Assembly: GCA_937995835.1 (NCBI GenBank)
Contig: CALKIV010000026.1
Span: 62,001-126,000, forward strand
Reading direction: 5' to 3'
Source of the DNA: an uncultured Dysgonomonas sp.
Lineage (GTDB): Bacteria; Bacteroidota; Bacteroidia; Bacteroidales; Dysgonomonadaceae
DNA: 64,000 bases
Below the pieces are notes generated by a model, which did no database searches, had not been told where the DNA came from, and saw only the letters and a program-made list of their open reading frames with translations. The position numbers and the translations under genes are program-made. Position 1 is the stretch's first letter. Each line of letters opens with the position of its first letter. Positions 9,396 through 18,079 of the stretch are shown in pieces.

Positions 9396-11078
9396 ATGAA
9401 AAAAAATTCTATCTTTATTCTAGGCTTTTTGATAGCACTCAACCTCTTTAGTTGTAAAACGGAAGAAACGAACAAGGCCGTCTTCAGCTATTTTGAATAT
9501 CAGGGAAAAGATCAGCGATTTGAGAAAACAATTGATCCACAAAATGAATACTTCAACCCCATTTTTGCTGGATTTTATCCTGATCCTAGCATCTGTAGAA
9601 AAGGGGATGACTACTATTTAGTTCACTCTTCTTTTTCTTACTATCCGGGCGTTCCCATTTTTCATAGCAAAGATCTTGTTAATTGGTCGCAAATAGGACA
9701 TGTACTGAATCGTCCATCACAATTAAAGGTAGATGGCATCCGTCTTTCCGGAGGCATCTATGCACCAGCAATTGAATATAACAAGTATAATGACACATTC
9801 TATATGATCACCACTTGCGTGGATGGAATTGGTAATTTTGTAGTGAAAACAAAAGATCCAATGCTCGACAATTGGTCCGATCCTATCGCCTTGCCTAAGG
9901 TTGGAGGTATAGATCCATCATTGTTTTTTGACGATGATGGTAAAGCATATATCGTTCATAACGATGCGCCTGCTTCCACCCCTGAATGGGAAGGACACAG
10001 AGCGATATGGATACACGAATATGATGTAGAAAAAGATGAGACTTTTGGCGAACGTATGGTGATCTTGGATGCAGGCGTCGACAGAAGTACCAAGCCCATA
10101 TGGATAGAAGGACCACATATCTACAAGGTGAATGGGAAATATTATCTGATGGCTGCCGAGGGAGGTACAAGTGTCAATCACACTGAAGTTGTTTTAAGAG
10201 CAGACAACGTAAAAGGACCTTATATTCCTTATAAAAACAATCCTATTCTCTCACAAAAAGATTTGCCTGAACCTCGGACTGACATTGTTACCAGCGTGGG
10301 ACATGCTGATCTGATTGACACACCTGAGGGAGACTGGTACGCTGTTTTCTTGGGATGTCGTCCTTATGAAGGCAACCATTACAACACGGGACGTGAAACT
10401 TTCCTGCTACCAGTGAAATGGGAAAATGAACATCCTGTGATACTTGATAAAGATATACCTGTGCCAACTGTCGTGGAGAAAGAGAATCTAACAGCACAAG
10501 AGAATTTCTTTACAGGCAACTTCATCTGGCATGATAATTTTCAAAAAGAGGAACTTGCCAAAGAATGGTTCTTTATTCGAAATCCTAAAGGAGACTGGTG
10601 GAAACAAAGCAAGAATGGTCTAGAAATAGAACCGAAGACTATCACTATCTATGAAAAAGACAATCCTGCATTTGTTGGACGTCGTCAACAGCATCTCGTA
10701 TTCGAGGCTGAAACAGAATTGAAATTTACTCCTAAATCAGAAAATGATGTTGCAGGTTTAGTATGTTATCAAAATGAGCGCCATAATTTTGTACTTGCAA
10801 AAACGATGATCGACGGCAAACAGTATATCATATTAGATAGAGCACAAAATGAAAATATAAGAATCGCTCAACTTGAAATTCCTGCTGAATATCAATCAGA
10901 TGTAATACTATTAAAGGCGAAAGGGAAGAATGACAAATATAGTTTTGAGGTTTCCTTCAACAAGGGTAAAGAGTGGCAAACAGTGGCTAAAGATATAGAT
11001 GCCAAGAATCTGAGTACCGAATCAGCCAAAGGCTTTACAGGTACCGTTATTGGGCTGTATGCCTCCTCCGGACATTAA
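9396..11078 (+). CDS. GH43-family glycosidase lipoprotein (beta-xylosidase/alpha-L-arabinofuranosidase type)
   Basis: The 560-residue protein starts with a lipoprotein signal (LNLFSC, Cys20), then residues KTEE that fit surface export. The five-bladed GH43 propeller spans about 50-350 and shows the three catalytic acids: general base Asp63 in FYPDPSI, pKa modulator Asp173 in GGIDPSLF, and general acid Glu238 in WIEGPHIYK. From about 375 to the end is a beta-sandwich (WHDNFQKEELAKEWFFIRNP onward) of the concanavalin-like type found in GH43 xylosidases and arabinofuranosidases. It follows the HTCS by 213 bases, a gap in which I see no clear promoter box. The propeller and accessory domain support a xylose- or arabinose-releasing enzyme; the exact substrate is not decided by the sequence. 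Confidence 0.9.
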   Translation: MKKNSIFILGFLIALNLFSCKTEETNKAVFSYFEYQGKDQRFEKTIDPQNEYFNPIFAGFYPDPSICRKGDDYYLVHSSFSYYPGVPIFHSKDLVNWSQIGHVLNRPSQLKVDGIRLSGGIYAPAIEYNKYNDTFYMITTCVDGIGNFVVKTKDPMLDNWSDPIALPKVGGIDPSLFFDDDGKAYIVHNDAPASTPEWEGHRAIWIHEYDVEKDETFGERMVILDAGVDRSTKPIWIEGPHIYKVNGKYYLMAAEGGTSVNHTEVVLRADNVKGPYIPYKNNPILSQKDLPEPRTDIVTSVGHADLIDTPEGDWYAVFLGCRPYEGNHYNTGRETFLLPVKWENEHPVILDKDIPVPTVVEKENLTAQENFFTGNFIWHDNFQKEELAKEWFFIRNPKGDWWKQSKNGLEIEPKTITIYEKDNPAFVGRRQQHLVFEAETELKFTPKSENDVAGLVCYQNERHNFVLAKTMIDGKQYIILDRAQNENIRIAQLEIPAEYQSDVILLKAKGKNDKYSFEVSFNKGKEWQTVAKDIDAKNLSTESAKGFTGTVIGLYASSGH

Positions 11079-11100
11079 GACTAAATTTCATAAAAGAATA

Positions 11101-11128
11101 CAGGCTTTCCTGAAGTAAGGAAAGCCTG
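11101..11128. terminator. Hairpin terminator shared by convergent GH43 and GH36 genes
   Basis: Arms CAGGCTTTCCT and AGGAAAGCCTG pair perfectly (11 bp) around a 6-base loop GAAGTA. The hairpin lies 22 bases after the GH43 stop and about 50 bases after the minus-strand GH36 stop. On the minus strand it is followed by the T-rich TATTCTTTTAT, so it probably ends the long minus-strand operon and may serve both directions. The same hairpin and flank recur at 35285-35323. Confidence 0.75.
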
Positions 11129-11140
11129 TATTACACTCAA
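11102..11140 (+). repeat. 39-base hairpin repeat, copy 1
   Basis: The hairpin plus its right flank (ending TGTATTACACTCAA) matches 35285-35323 at 37 of 39 positions, including 30 identical bases in a row. Both copies have the same orientation and bracket the LacI-regulated locus. Confidence 0.8.
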
Positions 11141-11180
11141 AAAACACTCTCAACACATTATCTAAAAATATGATTTGAAT

Positions 11181-13232
11181 TTATTTTTTTACTTCATACT
11201 TGAGTAAAAGAGAGCTTCGCACTTCATTCAGTCTCAATTCTAATCCATCTTCAAGCTCTTTACCTGTTCTGATAAAGACCTCATCTGTATCCGCATTTCT
11301 AATCTGATAACTCTTTTCTGGACATATACCAGACAAACTTACTTGGATAGTATTTTCTTCGGATAGGTCTCTTCTAAAAGCAACTATAACTCCACTGTCA
11401 TCTGAAGGACGATGTAACTGATAAGCCATCCATATAGTATCAGATGTCATGTCTTTAACAGTCGTCAAAGGATAATAATCTTCATAGAAGTAAGGACGAA
11501 CCTCTTTAAACTCCTTTTGATAGTTTTGCATCTCTGTAAAAGAAAATGAGCCATCTGTGATTTTCCAATTATAAATAATGGAAGTGCCCAAACTAGAACG
11601 AAAAGAAAAGCGATCGTTTCGTTCAACTCCAGTTCCTGTTAGTGGTAAGTAGTAATTTAGTCCATAGGTGTGACATTGATAGCCTACAGGTTCACCGTAG
11701 CTGTAATCTGTTCGCCATAGTGGAGCACTTCTTTTAATAGACTCAAAATCAATACGACGACCACCACTTGCACAATTATCGACGATTGACTCAGGAAATC
11801 TAGCTAACAAATAGTCCCAAAAGGCATACAAGCCTTCAATATGGCGTATCTCTCTAATCCCTATACGATTAGGATCATCATTTTGTGTCCAAAAATTATC
11901 AATTGACATATTGAAGTCCTGACGATAATAATCAATACCATTTTCCTCCATCATATCACCTATAAACTTACATAGCCATTCTAAGGCTTCTTTATTTCCC
12001 AAATCGAAAAGATAAGCGTCAGTGCCCTCAGCATCAAGCATCCATTTCCTTAAATTAACTCCCCAGCCCGTGTCTTTGATAACTCTCTCTGGTTCGAACC
12101 AAACCATAAACTTAGCACCAGCATCATGCACTGCATCAGCTATAGGCTTTAAGCCATCAGGGAAACGCTTTTTGTCAATACCCCAATTTCCAACTGTATT
12201 AGCCCAATTCTTATTATCGCCAACATCTGCAGCTCTTTCATACCAACCTGCATCTAACCAGAAAACCTCAGGCACGAGATCAAATTGCTTATATCTATTG
12301 ATCATAGCTAAAGCATAATCGGTAGTCAAACACGTATACTCATTGCATGGCTGTGGGTCTCCATAGTTAAAGCCCGTGGAAATAGGATATTTAGTTGGTT
12401 CTCCATTTATTTTGTGTATCTGATGATTTAAAACAAATTGACGAAACTTATTATGTCCAATCATACGATCTTTACCATTCCAAAACAGGAGGCATATACT
12501 TGGAGTACGGATTTCCTCTTTTGCAAGAAGATAGCTCTCTAAATGCTTCATTCCAGATGCTAAATGAACTACTTTTTCTCCTACTTTTTCAAAATCTGCG
12601 TACCATGTTCCAGACCAACCGACTGCCACCATTGCTCCTTGATTTGCCGATGACTCTATATTAAAAAAAGGAAAAGCATTGTCTGAAGAACGGCCACTTT
12701 GAGGCGAAAAGCTCATCGTTTCTCCAGCCTCCAACACCTTTTCTCTTGGATGAAAATCAGCTTTAGAAACATGTGTACCATCTGCATAATGCAGTGTCAT
12801 ATCTCCCGTAGCTGGGTATTCGAGATTTATATCAATAACCTTTACGTCTTTCAAAACAGGAGAGTTCTTTTCCGATGTATTAGTGAAGTTTAGTACCCAC
12901 TCTATGGCATTATATTCAGGATATCCCTTTACATCACATCCTACTTTGAGTCCTGTTTCACGATCTGTCCATGTGTACGAATATGTTATTACTCCTGCTT
13001 CTACCTCTTGGCTCTTTTGGGATGCAAAAGTCCATTTTTTTATAACTTCACTAGATTTCTTATCGTCATATATAAAAGAAAAAGGAGGAACCTTCCCTTT
13101 CTTAAAATTACTTTCTATCCATTTAGAAATCTGGATAGGCTTCTTAGCAAACTCATGTTGAGCTTGTGAATGTATACATAATGGTAACATCCAAAGAAGT
13201 AGAACCACAAGTATCCAATATCTATGTTTCAT
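11181..13232 (-). CDS. GH36-like secreted alpha-galactosidase, paralogue 1
   Basis: The 683-residue protein has a signal peptide (ending about CIHSQA) and an N-terminal beta-supersandwich (to about 285) leading into a TIM barrel. Barrel motifs are those of GH36: VFWLDAGWY (about 323-331), MVWFEPERV (376-384), DYYRQDFN with the likely nucleophile Asp439, and WRTDYS with the likely acid/base Asp509. DNCASGGRRID (485-495) matches the substrate-binding Cys-Ser-Gly-Gly region of the family. GH36 enzymes are retaining alpha-galactosidases or alpha-N-acetylgalactosaminidases. It lies 13 bases after a closely similar paralogue and is the last gene of the long minus-strand operon. Alpha-galactosidase is the most likely activity, but GH36 also holds other alpha-glycosidases. 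Confidence 0.85.
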   Translation of the reverse strand: MKHRYWILVVLLLWMLPLCIHSQAQHEFAKKPIQISKWIESNFKKGKVPPFSFIYDDKKSSEVIKKWTFASQKSQEVEAGVITYSYTWTDRETGLKVGCDVKGYPEYNAIEWVLNFTNTSEKNSPVLKDVKVIDINLEYPATGDMTLHYADGTHVSKADFHPREKVLEAGETMSFSPQSGRSSDNAFPFFNIESSANQGAMVAVGWSGTWYADFEKVGEKVVHLASGMKHLESYLLAKEEIRTPSICLLFWNGKDRMIGHNKFRQFVLNHQIHKINGEPTKYPISTGFNYGDPQPCNEYTCLTTDYALAMINRYKQFDLVPEVFWLDAGWYERAADVGDNKNWANTVGNWGIDKKRFPDGLKPIADAVHDAGAKFMVWFEPERVIKDTGWGVNLRKWMLDAEGTDAYLFDLGNKEALEWLCKFIGDMMEENGIDYYRQDFNMSIDNFWTQNDDPNRIGIREIRHIEGLYAFWDYLLARFPESIVDNCASGGRRIDFESIKRSAPLWRTDYSYGEPVGYQCHTYGLNYYLPLTGTGVERNDRFSFRSSLGTSIIYNWKITDGSFSFTEMQNYQKEFKEVRPYFYEDYYPLTTVKDMTSDTIWMAYQLHRPSDDSGVIVAFRRDLSEENTIQVSLSGICPEKSYQIRNADTDEVFIRTGKELEDGLELRLNEVRSSLLLKYEVKK

Positions 13233-13245
13233 TTCCTATTGTTTT

Positions 13246-15312
13246 TTATTTATATTGTAATAGTAAAGAACCTCTTGGCTCTTTGATGGTAAGTAAAAAG
13301 CCATCAGCTAGTTCTTTTCCTGTTTTATTTAACAGTATATCATTATCAAAATTTCGGATTGTATAGACCTTTTTTGCATCTAGCCCTGAAAGCTGAACAA
13401 TCATCGTATCCTCAGATGACTTATATCGTCGGAAGGCAACAATGATACCACTATCATCCGATGGTCGATGCATTTGATAAGATAACCATATATTATCTCT
13501 TGTGAGATCTTCTATCCCAGAAAGAGGGTAATAGTCTTCATAGAAATATGGTCTTATTTCAGCATACTCCTTAAGGCAGTTTTGCATATCCACTGTGGAG
13601 ACATTTTTATCTGTAATCTTCCAATTATAAATAAGAGCGCTGCTTATGCTAGAACGAAAAGAGTATCGATCTGTTTGTAATATTCCCGTACCATGCAATG
13701 GTAAGAAGAAATTCAATCCATAAGTGTGTCCTTGATATCCATCAGGGTCGTCATAATGATAATAATCGCTACGCCATAAAGGTGCACTACGAACAATTGT
13801 TTCTAAATCGAGACGACGTCCTCCACTTGCACAATTGTCAATCAGCAGGTTCGGAAATGTTTCAAGTAGATAGTCCCAAAAGGCATACAAACCTTCAATA
13901 TGTCTAACTTCTTTGATTCCGGCACGTCCTGGTTCATCATTTGCCTCCCAATAAATATCAGGTTGCATATTAAAGTCTTGACGATAATAGTCTATACCAT
14001 TCTCTCTGATCATTTGAGCGATATATTCACTCATCCACACTCTTGCCTCCTCATTGCCCAAGTCAAAGAGCAGATAGGTATCTTTATTGCTATTAGGGAT
14101 ATCAAGCATCCATTCAGGATGTTCTTCTGCCCACTGTGTTCCTCGAATCACTCGCTCTGGTTCGAACCAAACCATAAATTTAGCACCGACTTTATGCACC
14201 TCATCAGCAACAGGTTTCAATCCTTTTGGAAATCTTTTTTTGTCTACTGTCCAGTTACCAACCGTATTGGCCCATGTATCACCTTTTTCATAATCTGCAG
14301 CCCCTGTATACCATCCTGCATCTAACCAATAAACCTCAGGAATAAGCCCAAACTGAGTATATCTACGTATCATAGCAATTGCATAATCGTCAGTAAGACA
14401 AGAGTATTCTGTACAAGGTGCAGGGTCACGATAGTTGAATCCGCTAGATAATGGATATTCTGCAAACTTGCCATCTATTTTTCGGCTTTGATGAGCTAGA
14501 ACAAAACGTCTGAATTTATTATGACCTACCATACGATCTTTACCTGACCAAAAAAGCAGAGACATACTTGGACTGCGTACAGATTCATTGGGAAGAAGAT
14601 AGCTTTCGAAACGCTTCATTCCCGATTGTACCGAAAATGTTTTATCATCTTTTTTTACAAAATCTGCAACCCAAGTTCCAGACCAACCTATAGAAAGCAT
14701 AACACCCTGATTGCTGGGCGATTCAATATTAAAAAACGGAAATGCAACTTCTGAAGAGCGCCCCCCTTCAGGTGCTATTTGATAGTTCTCTCCAATATTC
14801 ATCAAACGAGTTCGTGGATGAAAATCGGCTTTTGAAATATGATTACCTTCTGCTGAATGTAAATTATAGTCTCCTCCAGCACTAGATTTGAAGTCAAGAT
14901 CAATAGCCTTTATTTCTTTTAGTGTCTGCGAATTATCGGCACCTATATTGGTAAAATGGAGCGTCCATTTCACTGCATCAAAATCAGTATAACCACTAAC
15001 AAGACATTCAACACGCAAACCTTTTTGCTTACTTTCATATACTATACTATATTGAACGACATTAGCTTCATTGCTGATAAGCTTCGAAGACGAATAGTTC
15101 CACGACCGAATAAAGTCATTAGAGCTCACATTGTCGTAGACGAACGAAAATGGAGGGATCTTGCCTTTAGCAAAACTACTATTTATCCATTGCTGAATAT
15201 TTGGAGACTTTACCGAGAATGTTGTGCTAGCTTGTGACTTCGCCACAACAGGCAACAAGAGCATTGTCAGCAACAAACAAAAACACTTTAACTTGTGTAA
15301 CATTATATTCAT
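13246..15312 (-). CDS. GH36-like secreted alpha-galactosidase, paralogue 2
   Basis: The 688-residue protein is colinear with the next gene over its whole length (compare KIPPFSF, NIESPSNQG, HNKFRRFVL, HRPSDDSGIIVAFRR). The signal peptide ends near VVAKSQA. Catalytic candidates are Asp446 (DYYRQDFN) and Asp516 (WRSDYYHY); WFEPERV and DNCASGGRRLD are intact. Two ATGs, at 15312 and 15303, could start it; both give a good signal peptide. It follows the permease gene by 5 bases. The pair looks like a tandem duplication that has had time to diverge, for example an insertion of about seven residues in the WMLDIPNSNKDTYLLFDLG region. Different linkage or chain-length preference is plausible but unproven. 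Confidence 0.85.
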   Translation of the reverse strand: MNIMLHKLKCFCLLLTMLLLPVVAKSQASTTFSVKSPNIQQWINSSFAKGKIPPFSFVYDNVSSNDFIRSWNYSSSKLISNEANVVQYSIVYESKQKGLRVECLVSGYTDFDAVKWTLHFTNIGADNSQTLKEIKAIDLDFKSSAGGDYNLHSAEGNHISKADFHPRTRLMNIGENYQIAPEGGRSSEVAFPFFNIESPSNQGVMLSIGWSGTWVADFVKKDDKTFSVQSGMKRFESYLLPNESVRSPSMSLLFWSGKDRMVGHNKFRRFVLAHQSRKIDGKFAEYPLSSGFNYRDPAPCTEYSCLTDDYAIAMIRRYTQFGLIPEVYWLDAGWYTGAADYEKGDTWANTVGNWTVDKKRFPKGLKPVADEVHKVGAKFMVWFEPERVIRGTQWAEEHPEWMLDIPNSNKDTYLLFDLGNEEARVWMSEYIAQMIRENGIDYYRQDFNMQPDIYWEANDEPGRAGIKEVRHIEGLYAFWDYLLETFPNLLIDNCASGGRRLDLETIVRSAPLWRSDYYHYDDPDGYQGHTYGLNFFLPLHGTGILQTDRYSFRSSISSALIYNWKITDKNVSTVDMQNCLKEYAEIRPYFYEDYYPLSGIEDLTRDNIWLSYQMHRPSDDSGIIVAFRRYKSSEDTMIVQLSGLDAKKVYTIRNFDNDILLNKTGKELADGFLLTIKEPRGSLLLQYK

Positions 15313-15317
15313 TTTTA

Positions 15318-16481
15318 TTAAACTAAATTTTCAACTTTTCGTACTTTGGATATTAACCAAATCATATAAATCCATACTACAGAGATAAGCATTAGTGCAG
15401 CCACCTGTGTGGAAAAAAGGTCAGACATCAGACCCAAAACAGGAGGCAACACTGCTCCCCCCGAAACTCCCATAATCAAGAGTGCTGACACTTCATTGGC
15501 TTTGTCTGGCATGCGTTTGAGTGACAAAGAGAAGATGATGGCAAAAAGATTGGCGTATCCTAAGCCAAAGACAGCGACACAAGCAAGTATTAACCACAAA
15601 TTATCAGTAAAGAGCATGACTAATAAGCCGAGTGCAGCTACAAAAACACTGTATTTGAAAAACTTTACTTCTGAATACTTCAAAAGAAATATTCCACCAC
15701 ACAAGGCTCCTAATGTTCGAGAAAAGAAATAAACGCTATTTCCCAATCCGGCTTCACTTAATGGTAGACTACATTTTTCCATCAATAGTTTAGGAAATGT
15801 GGTATTCATCCCCACATCTACACCCACTAACACGAGTATACCAATAAAAAAAACTGATATATACTTGTCTTTGATGAGATTGATCACAACTGGAAGAGAA
15901 ACACTAGTCGTTTTAGCCGATTCTTTAATAGGTGTAATCCACAGCCAAATCAATGCCAGTAGTGATGTCACAGCATAGATCGGAAATATGAATTTCCAGC
16001 CCAAAGTAGTACCTACAGCCCAACTAGTGATGATGGGGCCAAAGAAAGAACAAATAGCTTTAACAAATTGCCCGAGAGTAAGAGTTCCTGTTAGCTTTTG
16101 TTTAGAAACCACATCCGTCACCAATGGGTTCAGTGACACTTGCAACAATGTATTTCCGATACCAATAAAAGCAAAAGCAAACAAGATAAATGCAAAATTG
16201 TAGACCATAAGAGGTATACAAAGAGCAATAATATGTAATACAAAACTTAACAAAACTGTTTTTTTACGACCAATCTTATTCATCAACATCCCTGTTGGAA
16301 TAGAGAGTACCAAGAACCAGAAGAAGCACGACATCGCTAACATGTTGGCCAAGGAATCGTTCAAAAAAGGAAAATCCTGTTTTACATAATTTATTGCAAT
16401 GCCAATGATGTCGACGAATCCCATGATAAAGAAGCCAAAAATCACAGGTAATATTCTTCTTGTAGATGTTTTATTCTCCAT
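15318..16481 (-). CDS. FucP-type MFS sugar permease
   Basis: The 387-residue protein has about twelve hydrophobic spans and the MFS loop motif GMLMNKIGRKKTVL after the second span. The segment GIGNTLLQVSLNPLVTDVV is typical of the fucose/glucose-galactose permease (FHS) branch, which brings in monosaccharides with protons across the inner membrane. It lies between a GH-A enzyme and the two GH36 genes, with gaps of 20 and 5 bases, so it is part of the same transcript. It probably imports the monosaccharide freed by these enzymes and phosphorylated by the ROK kinase at 22899. The sugar is not identifiable from the sequence. Confidence 0.85.
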   Translation of the reverse strand: MENKTSTRRILPVIFGFFIMGFVDIIGIAINYVKQDFPFLNDSLANMLAMSCFFWFLVLSIPTGMLMNKIGRKKTVLLSFVLHIIALCIPLMVYNFAFILFAFAFIGIGNTLLQVSLNPLVTDVVSKQKLTGTLTLGQFVKAICSFFGPIITSWAVGTTLGWKFIFPIYAVTSLLALIWLWITPIKESAKTTSVSLPVVINLIKDKYISVFFIGILVLVGVDVGMNTTFPKLLMEKCSLPLSEAGLGNSVYFFSRTLGALCGGIFLLKYSEVKFFKYSVFVAALGLLVMLFTDNLWLILACVAVFGLGYANLFAIIFSLSLKRMPDKANEVSALLIMGVSGGAVLPPVLGLMSDLFSTQVAALMLISVVWIYMIWLISKVRKVENLV

Positions 16482-16501
16482 AATATTATGATTATTAATT
16501 T

Positions 16502-18016
16502 TTACTTTTGATGACAGAGAACTACAGAATGTGCTCCTAGAGCAATAAGCAATTTCTTATTATTGACTTCTATACTCTCTTTAGAGGTAATCATGGCATC
16601 ATCTAAAGGCAAAGTATCTTCCTCGTATCTATAAATGTCAAAACCACCTTCTTCCAGATCGTTATTTATTGCTAAATATTTAGGCGAATCAGTAGCATTT
16701 GCAAAAACATAAGTCCATTTGCCATCAGTCCCTCTGAAAGCAGAACCAATAGCAAAGTCTTCATTTAACTCTATTGGATAAATATCAGCTTCGGGTTTCA
16801 AAAATCGTGTCAATAAAGAATAAGAATAGTATTGAGGTCTTACTTCATAATCTTTTTTTATTGTAGCATATGTCGAGTCTGTTTTATAGGCTTCTTTTAT
16901 ATACTTCCAAAGCCCCAACTGTTGCATTTGTTCATAATCAGCATCTTTGTTATAGTACTGATCTATCAAACTCCAATAGCTGACTCCTGCTGCCCCAGCA
17001 TTATAAAAATTAAGAATTAAACGGGTCATTAATACTCCTCTCTCAAACAAATCAATATCTTTTTGTCTTGAAGAACCTACACACTGATTAGAACCGAACT
17101 CCCCAACCAAATGCTTTTTTCCAGCCTCTGCTGCTATTCTTACATTATTCTTTTCCCAATTGAATATAGAATCGTTAGCTACATTGTAACCAAAAATATA
17201 AGTGTGTGAGTTGAAAACATCTGCGATGTCAGCTAAATGTGTAGCACAATCTTCTAGATAAAATGTTCGAGTATCAGTATTGTCTGATAAATTAAATTTC
17301 ACCTTATGGCGTATATTATCTTTCTTGAAGCGCTCATCTAATATTTTAGCCATTTTGATATACTCTGTTGATGTCAACAATGGACCTCCATCAGGCTCAT
17401 TCATTGGAGTTATCTCTTTCACACAAGTGTATTTTTTTTCTTCTATAAGATATTTTGTCAATACTGAAAAATTTTCTGCCCACTCATGGTAATCTGTTGG
17501 TCCGGTTATCCATACATTCTTTTTAGTGGTATCTGCCATAAAATTTGTTTTCACATGAGCGTATTTAGGATCTGATAAAGATACCCCAACTGGACAGCCC
17601 CAAAGGACCAGACAAACTTCCATATTTTGCTCTTGTGCTAAATCGAGAACTTTGTATAAGGATTGCATTTCTGGTGAGTCGAATACAAATCGTTTCAAAT
17701 CTGCTTTATTAGCATCAGAGTTATCATTTATAGGCTCGAACCATTCAGGCAACACCATCACTCTGAACTTTTGCAGCTCCATGGCTTTCACTCTTTTTAC
17801 AACATACTCCCAGTCCGAAGCCTTTGAGCCATCATCTCGCGTCAAGTTCTGAGAAAAGAAATGAGGATCCAACTCTGCACCCATCGCCTCCAACTTGGTT
17901 CCTGTAGATTGTCCTACAAAAACATCTGTGTGATCTTTTACACCATTCTTACAAGAAAAGCAGGCAAGGAAAGTCACGGTTGCTATGCACCAAGCAAAAA
18001 TTTTATTTATTTTCAT
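16502..18016 (-). CDS. Clan GH-A glycoside hydrolase lipoprotein, family unassigned (paralogue 1)
   Basis: Started at the ATG at 18016, which gives a lipoprotein signal, rather than at an upstream TTG; length 504. The TIM barrel shows the two clan GH-A acids: acid/base Glu207 in ITPMNEPDGG and nucleophile Glu306 in HLVGEFGSNQ. The barrel starts with an EAMGAELDPHFFSQNLTR segment and also contains VLWGCPVG and SYWSLIDQYYN. After about residue 390 a small beta-sandwich follows (VRPQYYSYSLLTRFLKPEAD to the end), as in GH30, GH39 and GH79 enzymes. I cannot place it in a named family. It resembles the gene at 19761 closely, and the two flank the LRR lipoprotein. Confidence 0.8.
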   Translation of the reverse strand: MKINKIFAWCIATVTFLACFSCKNGVKDHTDVFVGQSTGTKLEAMGAELDPHFFSQNLTRDDGSKASDWEYVVKRVKAMELQKFRVMVLPEWFEPINDNSDANKADLKRFVFDSPEMQSLYKVLDLAQEQNMEVCLVLWGCPVGVSLSDPKYAHVKTNFMADTTKKNVWITGPTDYHEWAENFSVLTKYLIEEKKYTCVKEITPMNEPDGGPLLTSTEYIKMAKILDERFKKDNIRHKVKFNLSDNTDTRTFYLEDCATHLADIADVFNSHTYIFGYNVANDSIFNWEKNNVRIAAEAGKKHLVGEFGSNQCVGSSRQKDIDLFERGVLMTRLILNFYNAGAAGVSYWSLIDQYYNKDADYEQMQQLGLWKYIKEAYKTDSTYATIKKDYEVRPQYYSYSLLTRFLKPEADIYPIELNEDFAIGSAFRGTDGKWTYVFANATDSPKYLAINNDLEEGGFDIYRYEEDTLPLDDAMITSKESIEVNNKKLLIALGAHSVVLCHQK

Positions 18017-18079
18017 ATTAGATTTAATTTTCAAAATGATGATATGGGCTTATAAACCCATATCATCAGTGTTAATATT

